A DNA stretch of 38,338 nt from assembly GCA_045545435.1 (NCBI GenBank), contig JAZQAV010000007.1, forward strand, positions 1 to 38,338. Direction: 5' to 3'. The notes beneath the pieces were generated by a model. It made no database searches, had not been told where the DNA came from, and saw only the letters and a list, made by a program, of their open reading frames with translations. The position numbers were made by a program, and so were the translations under genes. Positions 1 to 5,894 of this stretch are shown piece by piece; position 1 is the first letter of the stretch; each line of letters begins with the position of its first letter. The stretch comes from UMGS1502 sp045545435 (GTDB lineage: Bacteria; Actinomycetota; Coriobacteriia; Coriobacteriales; Eggerthellaceae).

Positions 1-1
1 A

Positions 2-1246
2 GACCGCTTGGCCTCCGACTTCATCGTCATGGGCAAGCCCATGAAGGAGTGGCTGCGCTTCGCCATGGCCTGGTGGCACACCCTGGGCCAGGCCAGCGCC
101 GACCCCTTCGGCGGACAGACACGCAGCTACGCCTGGGACACCGCCGCCGACCCCATACAGCGCGCCAAAGACAAGATGGATGCCGGCTTCGAGCTGATGG
201 ACAAGCTGGGCATCCACTACTTCTGCTTCCACGATGTGGACCTCGTCGAAGAAGGCCCGACGGTGGATGAATACGAGGAGCGTATGCGCATCATCACCGA
301 CTACGCGCTGGAGAAGATGCGCCAGTATCCCGACATCCACTGCCTCTGGGGCACCGCCAATGTGTTCGGCCACAAGCGCTACATGAACGGCGCCGCCACC
401 AACCCCGACTTCGACGTTGTGGCACGTGCCGTTGTGCAGATCAAGAACAGCATCGACGCCACCATCAAACTCGGCGGCCAGAACTATGTGTTCTGGGGCG
501 GCCGCGAGGGCTACATGAGCCTGCTCAACACCGACCAGCGCCGCGAGAAAGAGCATCTGGCCATGATGCTCGGCAAGGCTCGCGACTATGGCCGCGCCCA
601 TGGTTTCAAGGGCACCTTCCTCATCGAGCCCAAACCCATGGAGCCCACCAAGCATCAGTATGACACCGACACCGAGACTGTCATCGGTTTTCTCCGTGCC
701 CACGCACTGGATAAGGATTTCAAGATCAACATCGAGGTGAACCACGCCACCTTGGCCGGTCACACCTTCGAGCACGAACTGGCTTGCGCCGTGGATGCAG
801 GCATGTTGGGCAGCATCGACGCCAACCGCGGCGACGCACAGAACGGATGGGACACCGACCAGTTCCCCATCGACAATTACGAGTTGACGCAGGCGTGGCT
901 CGAAATACTCCGCGGCGGCGGATTCACCACCGGCGGCACCAACTTCGACGCCAAGCTGCGGCGCAACAGCACCGACCCCGAAGACATCTTCATCGCCCAC
1001 ATCAGCGGCATGGACGCCATGGCCCGCGCTTTGCTCAACGCCGCCGACCTGCTTGAACACAGCGAACTGCCGGCCATGAAGAAAGCACGCTACGCCTCGT
1101 TCGACAGCGGCATCGGTCGCGACTTCGAAGAGGGGAAACTCAGCTTTGAACAGATCTACGAATACGGACGCCAGATAGGCGAACCGGCGATGACCAGCGG
1201 AAAACAGGAAAAATACGAGGCCATCGTGTCAATCTATGCCAAATAA
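2..1246 (+). CDS. xylA: xylose isomerase, 5'-truncated by window edge
   Basis: Converts D-xylose to D-xylulose in the cytoplasm. The frame is open from base 2, so the true start lies outside the window. About 414 residues are visible and roughly 25-30 N-terminal residues are missing compared with the usual ~438. Recognisable family blocks are the catalytic FHDVD (near base 230), VFWGGREGY, the metal-site segment EPKPMEPTKHQYD (near base 625), NHATLAGHTFEHE, and SIDANRGD followed by WDTDQFP. The sequence closely resembles Bacteroidales XylA as I remember it. It is more GC-rich than the phage genes downstream. It is host chromosome and marks the left flank of the prophage. Confidence 0.97.
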   Translation, partial: DRLASDFIVMGKPMKEWLRFAMAWWHTLGQASADPFGGQTRSYAWDTAADPIQRAKDKMDAGFELMDKLGIHYFCFHDVDLVEEGPTVDEYEERMRIITDYALEKMRQYPDIHCLWGTANVFGHKRYMNGAATNPDFDVVARAVVQIKNSIDATIKLGGQNYVFWGGREGYMSLLNTDQRREKEHLAMMLGKARDYGRAHGFKGTFLIEPKPMEPTKHQYDTDTETVIGFLRAHALDKDFKINIEVNHATLAGHTFEHELACAVDAGMLGSIDANRGDAQNGWDTDQFPIDNYELTQAWLEILRGGGFTTGGTNFDAKLRRNSTDPEDIFIAHISGMDAMARALLNAADLLEHSELPAMKKARYASFDSGIGRDFEEGKLSFEQIYEYGRQIGEPAMTSGKQEKYEAIVSIYAK

Positions 1247-1261
1247 TCAGACTGGGAAAGC

Positions 1262-1450
1262 ATGAAGACTATACTCATCGTACTCGCCATAGCCATCGGC
1301 ACCATAGCCCTGCTGATGGCATCGCTGGGGCTGAAGATGCTTCTTCATAAAGAGAAAGAGTTCCACCGTCCGTGCGCCAACGCCGACCCAACCACCGGAC
1401 GCTGCCAACACTGCACATGCGGGCGCTTCAAGGACGACGGCGAAAAATAA
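1262..1450 (+). CDS. small single-pass membrane protein with Cys-rich tail
   Basis: 62 aa. Residues 3-27 form one hydrophobic segment starting MKTILIVLAIAIG. A short soluble tail follows with cysteines at C38, C48, C51 and C53 (the run CQHCTC). It starts 15 bases after the xylA stop on the same strand, so it may be co-transcribed with it. The layout (one TM, short Cys tail) recalls NqrM/DUF539-like proteins and similar small Bacteroidetes membrane proteins, but the similarity is only in architecture. Function not assigned. Confidence 0.65.
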   Translation: MKTILIVLAIAIGTIALLMASLGLKMLLHKEKEFHRPCANADPTTGRCQHCTCGRFKDDGEK

Positions 1451-1453
1451 ATT

Positions 1454-1483
1454 TTGCCATATCGCCAAAAAGTAGTACTTTTG
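1454..1483 (+). promoter_or_regulatory. Bacteroidetes-type promoter of tRNA-Ser
   Basis: A TTG at 1454-1456 is followed by exactly 19 bases and TACTTTTG at 1476-1483. This fits the Bacteroidetes sigma-ABfr consensus (TTG, 19-21 bases, TAnnTTTG). The tRNA starts 16 bases further on. Confidence 0.8.
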
Positions 1484-1499
1484 CACCCGCTTTGGCATT

Positions 1500-1584
1500 G
1501 GAGAGATGGCAGAGTGGTCGATTGCGGCGGTCTTGAAAACCGTTGACCTGCGAGGGTCCGGGGGTTCGAATCCCTCTCTCTCCG
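1500..1584 (+). tRNA. tRNA-Ser(UGA)
   Basis: 85 nt. The acceptor stem GGAGAGA (1500-1506) pairs with TCTCTCC (1577-1583), with discriminator G at 1584. The anticodon loop CTTGAAA gives anticodon TGA. A long variable arm (GACC/GGTC stem) identifies a class II serine tRNA, and the T-loop GTTCGAA is present. Genomic CCA is not encoded. The first prophage gene ends about 100 bases downstream, so this tRNA is a candidate integration target. Confidence 0.96.
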
Positions 1585-1630
1585 CAACCGTGGCAACAAA
1601 TCAATAAGTTGCGAAGCAAAAACCCAAAAA

Positions 1631-1664
1631 GCGACCCGAAAATCACAATTCGGGTCGCTTTTTT
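1631..1664. terminator. strong intrinsic terminator, probably bidirectional
   Basis: A perfect 10-bp stem, gcgacccgaa (1631-1640) with ttcgggtcgc (1649-1658), encloses an 8-nt loop and is followed by T6 (1659-1664). Five A residues precede it (1626-1630), so the - strand reading also ends in a T-run. It can stop the tRNA transcript from the left and the long leftward prophage transcript from the right. Confidence 0.88.
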
Positions 1665-1684
1665 ATAGAATTAGGCTGGTTGGT

Positions 1685-2248
1685 TCACTGTCGGCGGTCT
1701 CGTTTCAGTCCAATGTATATGCCGAAACAAACCAGCGCAAAGGATGTAATCAATGCCAACCACCACACAAACCCGTTGGGTGGTTTGCCGGTGATGGCCG
1801 TCTCACCTCTGCAAACTGCGCCGGTGTCGGCCTGGCTGACCGCCTCTGCGGTCGTGTCGGCATCTGTAACAATCAACGCCGTGCCAACCGCCGTTTCGTT
1901 GGTCGTTTTTGAGTGGCTTGCCGTGATGCTTTTCACTCTCGGCAAAACTACATCGTGCGTCTTGGTTTGTGTGCTGGCGGCTGTGTCGCCGTTGAGCATG
2001 TCAACCAGCGTTTGCAACACTTCGGGCGTTATCTGCGTTGTGTCGCTTGCGTCGAACTCTATCTGTAGTTGCGACCACTCTGTGCTTCCATTGCTGGTGG
2101 AGTCGGTTACAATGGCCAAATCGGTACGGCTTGCATTATACCGTTGTTCATTTTTCCGGCTGCTTGTTATGCGGCGCGTGTTGCAGGCTTGCAGTACAAC
2201 ACACGTTGCAATCAGCATTGCCAACAATCGGAATGTGCGTGTTTTCAT
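1685..2248 (-). CDS. probable one-component spanin (lipoprotein with C-terminal TM)
   Basis: 187 aa. The N-terminus is a signal peptide with lipobox LQAC, lipidated Cys predicted at C22. A Ser/Thr/Asp-rich, probably periplasmic, stretch follows. A single C-terminal TM (about residues 158-180, GFVWWLALITSFALVCFG) ends in a basic tail, KRDRRQ. Outer-membrane lipid anchor plus inner-membrane TM in one chain is the architecture of u-spanins such as T1 gp11, which fuse the two membranes in the last step of lysis. Its ATG overlaps the endolysin stop (2245-2248), so the two are translationally coupled. Assignment rests on topology and context, not on sequence similarity. It is the last gene of the leftward transcript. 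Confidence 0.72.
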   Translation of the reverse strand: MKTRTFRLLAMLIATCVVLQACNTRRITSSRKNEQRYNASRTDLAIVTDSTSNGSTEWSQLQIEFDASDTTQITPEVLQTLVDMLNGDTAASTQTKTHDVVLPRVKSITASHSKTTNETAVGTALIVTDADTTAEAVSQADTGAVCRGETAITGKPPNGFVWWLALITSFALVCFGIYIGLKRDRRQ

Positions 2249-2718
2249 AGTCCAAGGTCTTTAGCTGTCAACAACGGGTAATTGATGGTACCTCTTACTT
2301 TCTTGCGAATTTGGTGCCGGTTATAGCCTTGCCGCTTCCAGCTGACGTGTATCCACTGCGGCAAAAGGTCATTAGTTCCCACGTTTTCAAAAATAACCTG
2401 GTCGAAGTTGCCAAGCTGTACAATTAGTTTGCCAATCTCGAAATTCCCCTCTGCTCCAGCGTCGACCCAAATGTCGGCGGCTTCGCCTTGCGTGTGCTGG
2501 CTGGTCAAACTGCTGCCTGGAATTGATTTGTTCACGGCTGGGCATCTGTAACCGCTGCTGACATGTACGGGCTTTCCGTATTTTTCGCGCAAAGGGTCAA
2601 GCACGGCGGCTACCAGTGCAATAAGGTTGTCTTCAATTTCTCTGTTGGCACCGTTCCAAATCTTTTTTTCAATGGCGGTATCACTCTTGATCAGTTCGGA
2701 AATTGTGAAATGTCTCAT
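2245..2718 (-). CDS. endolysin, peptidase M15 family
   Basis: 157 aa, the usual size of phage M15_3 enzymes (L-Ala-D-Glu or D,D-peptidases that cut peptidoglycan stem peptides). Visible motifs are VSSGYRCPAVN (residues 53-63), SQHTQGEAADI with Zn ligands H75 and D82, and WIHVSW with the third ligand H124. No signal peptide is visible, so export would depend on a holin. It sits between a small three-TM protein and the candidate spanin, forming a lysis cassette. The start at 2718 follows the upstream stop by only a few bases. Confidence 0.9.
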   Translation of the reverse strand: MRHFTISELIKSDTAIEKKIWNGANREIEDNLIALVAAVLDPLREKYGKPVHVSSGYRCPAVNKSIPGSSLTSQHTQGEAADIWVDAGAEGNFEIGKLIVQLGNFDQVIFENVGTNDLLPQWIHVSWKRQGYNRHQIRKKVRGTINYPLLTAKDLGL

Positions 2719-2721
2719 TTT

Positions 2722-3033
2722 TTAGCATGTTAGTAGGTAAATTATTAGGTGAATAATTGTTGCGGCAATGCCGCCAATCAACCCTGCCAGGCAATCGAGC
2801 CAATCCCATGCCGACCAATCCCATTTGCGAATTGGCACATGGTCGCCGTTATAGTGGTGAACGTCTTTGAACTCCATTGCAAACGACACGGCAACGGCAA
2901 CGTACAACACAATGAAAAAGTGCTGCCAGGTGATTGTGCCATAAAGCACCCACAACATCGAAAACGTCAATGCCGCAACTATGGCAATGCCAATAAGGTG
3001 CTTGAGTCTGTTACTTTCAAATAACCATTTCAT
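2722..3033 (-). CDS. small three-TM membrane protein, holin candidate
   Basis: 103 aa using the ATG at 3033 (MKWLFESNRL). The frame stays open to 3231, but that extension is hydrophilic and overlaps the upstream gene, so the later start is preferred. Three hydrophobic segments lie at about residues 12-32, 36-53 and 80-102. The segment EFKDVHHYNGDH followed by an amphipathic DWSAWDWLDCLAG recalls small DUF2279/YfiM-like phage membrane proteins. Its place directly before the endolysin suggests a role in lysis (holin or holin partner), but this is inferred from position and topology only. Confidence 0.6.
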   Translation of the reverse strand: MKWLFESNRLKHLIGIAIVAALTFSMLWVLYGTITWQHFFIVLYVAVAVSFAMEFKDVHHYNGDHVPIRKWDWSAWDWLDCLAGLIGGIAATIIHLIIYLLTC

Positions 3034-3160
3034 GTTCTTACTTGTTTTTCTTGTTAATAAAAAAGAAAGTAGATAATTGTGTGTTAATCGTTTATAGTTC
3101 TTTTCTTGTAATCTTTTGTGCAAAACCTTGTATTTTCTGCCACTTTTTACAAGATAGGAA

Positions 3161-3580
3161 TTAATAACCGCTGGGGGGTGTTCTGTCGGGGCAACCTCTC
3201 TTCTCGCAAAGTTTGGGCGTGTTGGCTGCAAGCTGCACTTTCAACGAGGTTATTTCCTCTTGCTGGGCATTGTATTTGTCGCGCCAGTTGCCAATGTCAA
3301 TGTACCGTTCATCGACTTGGCGTGTCAATTCGGCAATGCGTTGGTCTTTTTCGTGGTTGGCTTCCTGGCGTTCCTCGGCAAGTTCTTTCCACGCGTCGGC
3401 AGCGGCTTTCATGTTGGCAATCTCGGTGGCCTTTGCATCGGCAACGGCCTTGCGTGCCTCTGCAATGGCTTTTTGCGCGTCTGCATCAGCCTTTCTGCGT
3501 ACCTGCGGAATGGTAATAACTGTTATCAGCCCACCGCCGGTTACAATGCCAATGATAATGTTCAACCAATCTAATGTCAT
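3161..3580 (-). CDS. membrane-anchored coiled-coil protein of the lysis region
   Basis: 139 aa. One N-terminal TM (residues 5-24, WLNIIIGIVTGGGLITVITI) is followed by a long Ala/Glu/Lys-rich helix with heptad character (about 28-122) and a short Pro/Cys tail (CEKRGCPDRTPPSGY). N-in TM plus periplasmic coiled coil resembles i-spanins, but holin-like or tail-to-lysis spacer proteins in Bacteroidetes phages look similar. It lies between the DGR module and the other lysis genes. A 127-base gap to the next gene (3034-3160) is AT-rich and holds no clear gene. Confidence 0.6.
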   Translation of the reverse strand: MTLDWLNIIIGIVTGGGLITVITIPQVRRKADADAQKAIAEARKAVADAKATEIANMKAAADAWKELAEERQEANHEKDQRIAELTRQVDERYIDIGNWRDKYNAQQEEITSLKVQLAANTPKLCEKRGCPDRTPPSGY

Positions 3581-3603
3581 GGTGCAAGCCTTTTATTTGT
3601 CAG

Positions 3604-3882
3604 TTACTCGGTTGTTTCTATGTCGTGCGGCTCCTCTTCGGGCGCGTCGATGTACGTCCAGGACTGCACAATTTTTGTTTTTGCCTTGTTCATTGCGTAA
3701 GAAGCAATGGCCACTTTGCCCTCTCGGTCTTCGGGGTCATGCTCTTCAAGCGGCAAGTAACCGGCGGCGCGGTACTGCTCTTCTGTCGGGTTGTTGATGG
3801 TTTTCCCGTCGTGTTCAATGGAACCAGGGTAGTTTTGGGGTACGTAAAGTACGCCGTTTGTGATTTTTCCGAATTTCTGCAT
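3604..3882 (-). CDS. small acidic phage protein, unknown
   Basis: 92 aa, not recognised. It begins MQKFGKITNGVLYVPQNY and has a phrase NPTEEQYRAAGYLPL of the kind found in small phage proteins lying next to tail-fibre genes (a Tyr/Pro-rich N-terminus, then 'N-P-T-x-E-x-Y-x-x-A-G-Y'). The C-terminus is acidic. No TM and no signal peptide. It is separated by 29 bases from the reverse transcriptase upstream and 23 bases from the TM coiled-coil gene downstream, so it belongs to the same transcript. A structural or tail-adjacent role is only a guess from position. Confidence 0.6.
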   Translation of the reverse strand: MQKFGKITNGVLYVPQNYPGSIEHDGKTINNPTEEQYRAAGYLPLEEHDPEDREGKVAIASYAMNKAKTKIVQSWTYIDAPEEEPHDIETTE

Positions 3883-3911
3883 AATTTTGTATTTTTAATT
3901 GTTAATTTCTG

Positions 3912-5372
3912 TTATGCTGCCAGTCTGTACCGTTGCTTTATGTCTCGGTATGCAGAATGGTAGAATGCTTTTGTGGTGTAATTTTTACGAATAGCAATTT
4001 TTGTGTAGTCTTCTGCCGGTTCAAAAATGGCGCGCAACGGCGACGCTTCAATCATATTGCACATTCGCCTACGTAACTTGTATGCCGACATGTGTCGCAA
4101 CATACCAAGGTACGAATTTACGGTTGACAAAATCTGTTCTTTGTGCAATAGAACAAATGAAAAGTCGCTATTTGTCCGCCTTATGGTGCGTTCCATATAC
4201 CACACAATGTTGTGGTAAATTCTATCGCTCGGCAAAATTCTGTTGAAACGCAACTTGTAGCCCAGCATTTCAACGCCTTTTGAATAATGTTGGAAGTATC
4301 GCTTTTTCGGGTGTAGGGTCAACCCCTGCATATTGTAGTAGTTTTCAATTCTCCAAAGGTCTTCTTTTAGCCATTTGACCTTGTCTACAACAGGTGTTGC
4401 CGTGTCGTCCGTGTAATGCACGGGCATATACCCCAGTGATATAATGTAAATAATTATGCCGGTTGTCTTAATCAGTCCAGCTGTCTGCGATGTCCAATCG
4501 CCTATTGGTACACCTCTGTAATATGGCTGGTTGTACAAGCTCTTTTTGGGGTCAAGCAATGCGCGTTCCGTCGGGTGCGCCATATCGCGGAGGTGATCTT
4601 TGGTTGCTGCAAGGTATATTTGCCGCGTCAAATATTTCATTAAGTCAAGCAACGGGCTGTCGGCCATGTGCTTTTCAATGAATGCCGTTATAGTGTCGCA
4701 AAGGTCTTTGCAGTCAAGCGACATAAAGAATGCTTGTATGTCCACTTTGGCAATCCAGCAATCCGCCGTGTAGCCCTGTGAAGCTATATAGATATAGTCT
4801 TGAAGCTGTAATATGGCACGCAAAGAGCCTTTGCCGCGTCTGCAACTGTAGCTGTCGGGGTGGTATAGGTATTGTTCAAGTAGTGGTTGAAGCGTAAGAA
4901 TGTAGAATGTCTGCACAACTCGCTTGCTGGCACACGCACACACTATTTCGCGCACTCGCGGTTCAAAAATAATGTGCGCTGTGCTTTCTGTCGGCATCAA
5001 CTCAAAGTTGTTCACCTGGTGGGTCAGTAAAACCAGCCGTTCAATGCGGTGCAACCTAAAGTGAACGTATGTGGGCTTGTTATGCTTGCCTTTGGCCGCT
5101 ATCATGGAAATAACCAACCAATAGGAAAGCGGCACCAGGTAGCTACCAAGGTTTGAATTGTCGTACTGGTCATAATCGAGGACGGGACGGCATCGGAAGT
5201 TACCGTTGTAACGGTTGTTGTTGTTGAAACAGCCGTTGTTACCGTTGAAGTACCACGTGTTGTTGCCGTTGTAGTCAGCGGAAGAACCCCTTGGCTTGCC
5301 TATGTTCGGTGCGTTGCCTGTCGGCTCACCGGCTGGCATTGCTCCTAATTGACTCATTATTACTTTTTCCAT
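3912..5372 (-). CDS. DGR reverse transcriptase, ORF includes template repeat
   Basis: 486 aa if translated from 5372. RT landmarks are PRVREIVCACASKRVVQ (138-154), PDSYSCRRGKGS (172-183), catalytic motif KVDIQAFF with D211, GVPIGDWTSQ (287-296, the IGxxxSQ motif), YTDD (320-323, catalytic D322/D323) and LTLHPKKR with MLGYKLRF. This is the group-II-intron/DGR type of RT, which copies TR RNA with errors at adenines. Residues 28-65 are the in-frame translation of the TR and are not RT-like. True translation may begin after the TR (in-frame ATG at 5105, M90, or an upstream GTG/TTG), although the helix usual at the RT N-terminus seems to begin before M90. The gene starts 11 bases after the Avd stop. 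Confidence 0.95.
   Translation of the reverse strand: MEKVIMSQLGAMPAGEPTGNAPNIGKPRGSSADYNGNNTWYFNGNNGCFNNNNRYNGNFRCRPVLDYDQYDNSNLGSYLVPLSYWLVISMIAAKGKHNKPTYVHFRLHRIERLVLLTHQVNNFELMPTESTAHIIFEPRVREIVCACASKRVVQTFYILTLQPLLEQYLYHPDSYSCRRGKGSLRAILQLQDYIYIASQGYTADCWIAKVDIQAFFMSLDCKDLCDTITAFIEKHMADSPLLDLMKYLTRQIYLAATKDHLRDMAHPTERALLDPKKSLYNQPYYRGVPIGDWTSQTAGLIKTTGIIIYIISLGYMPVHYTDDTATPVVDKVKWLKEDLWRIENYYNMQGLTLHPKKRYFQHYSKGVEMLGYKLRFNRILPSDRIYHNIVWYMERTIRRTNSDFSFVLLHKEQILSTVNSYLGMLRHMSAYKLRRRMCNMIEASPLRAIFEPAEDYTKIAIRKNYTTKAFYHSAYRDIKQRYRLAA
5177..5291 (-). repeat. DGR template repeat (TR)
   Basis: 115 bp, aligned without gaps to VR1 (5912-6026) and over 90 bp to VR2 (38219-38308). On the coding (-) strand it holds 12 AAC codons (all its Asn codons), interleaved with invariant Gly, Trp and Phe codons. 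Mutating the two A residues of AAC can never create a stop codon. The 23 bp at its 3' end (5177-5199) are identical in all three repeats, as expected where cDNA synthesis begins. It lies between avd and the RT catalytic domain, in frame in the RT ORF. Confidence 0.95.
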
Positions 5373-5383
5373 TTCACAATAAG

Positions 5384-5827
5384 TTAGGCATCCTTATAAT
5401 CAGCAGATGCACTCCCCGTTCCAAAGTTCGGGGATTCCGACCCGCTTGCGCTTTTTGTCAGCGAGTTAATCAACCTTGATAGCCCATCCCGTATGCCGTC
5501 AATCTTTTCGGCGCAATCTTCCCACTCTTTTTCACTCATTACATTGAAGTTGTCGTGTATCATTATATCCATGTTGCTTTCCACAATCGAAAGTTCGGTT
5601 ATGGCACGGCTATAGTGGTACAACTTTTCGTTACGCAACCTGGCTTGAAGTTCAAACGCCGTAATTATTTCATTCTTCGCCGCCGTAATATGCTGCCGAA
5701 ATTCATTGACCAAGGTGTAACGGTACGACCTCTTCCATTGGTCGCAACGTGTGTACGCCCATATTTCAAGCTGTATAGCTTTATTTACAACGGGCGCGTC
5801 AAGTGATTTCGGTCTTTTTCTTATCAT
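5384..5827 (-). CDS. avd: DGR accessory protein (Avd-like four-helix protein)
   Basis: 147 aa from ATG 5827 (MIRKRPKSLDAPVVNKAI). A start at 5857 exists but lies inside the hairpin 5852-5875, so it is less likely. The protein is almost all helical: residues carrying IQLEIWAYTRCDQWKRSYRYTL, EFRQHITAAKNEIITAFELQ, NEKLYHYSRAITELSIVESN and WEDCAEKIDGIRDGLSRLINSL form four amphipathic helices. This is the fold of bAvd (and of 23S rRNA intervening-sequence proteins), a basic pentameric barrel that binds RT and TR RNA and is needed for mutagenic retrohoming. It lies between the target gene and the TR/RT. Identification is from fold pattern and context. Confidence 0.85.
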   Translation of the reverse strand: MIRKRPKSLDAPVVNKAIQLEIWAYTRCDQWKRSYRYTLVNEFRQHITAAKNEIITAFELQARLRNEKLYHYSRAITELSIVESNMDIMIHDNFNVMSEKEWEDCAEKIDGIRDGLSRLINSLTKSASGSESPNFGTGSASADYKDA

Positions 5828-5851
5828 GGTGGGCTTTTCGTTTGGGGTCAA

Positions 5852-5875
5852 CCGCACGCCCCGTAGGGCGTGCGG
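5852..5875. repeat. perfect hairpin downstream of VR1
   Basis: Arms ccgcacgccc (5852-5861) and gggcgtgcgg (5866-5875) form a 10-bp stem with a 4-nt loop, cgta. No T-run follows on either strand, so it is not an intrinsic terminator. It lies 36 bases beyond the 3' end of VR1. Stem-loops or cruciforms just downstream of the VR are known to help DGR retrohoming in the Bordetella phage system. Confidence 0.8.
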
Positions 5876-5894
5876 AAAAGAATTAATAATTTAA

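Noticed and set aside
1685..2264. Long + strand open frames running opposite the u-spanin and endolysin (for example 194 aa at 1680-2264)
   Set aside because: They mirror - strand genes that have lipobox or M15 motifs and correct overlaps, so they are shadows.
3034..3160. Promoter in the AT-rich gap before the three-TM gene
   Set aside because: No TAnnTTTG with proper spacing and no 17-bp dyad or upstream block as in the three phage promoters.
5177..5291. Asn-rich low-complexity repeat as a microsatellite or CRISPR-like array
   Set aside because: The triplet pattern is explained as the DGR template repeat; there are no spacer-repeat units and no cas genes anywhere in the window.
5828..5857. 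Upstream start for the Avd gene at 5857
   Set aside because: It would start within the hairpin 5852-5875 and add only a Pro/Asn-rich peptide; ATG 5827 gives the normal Avd length.
5852..5875. Hairpin as an intrinsic terminator for the DGR target gene
   Set aside because: No T-run on either strand; position relative to VR1 matches VR2's hairpin, so a DGR role fits better.
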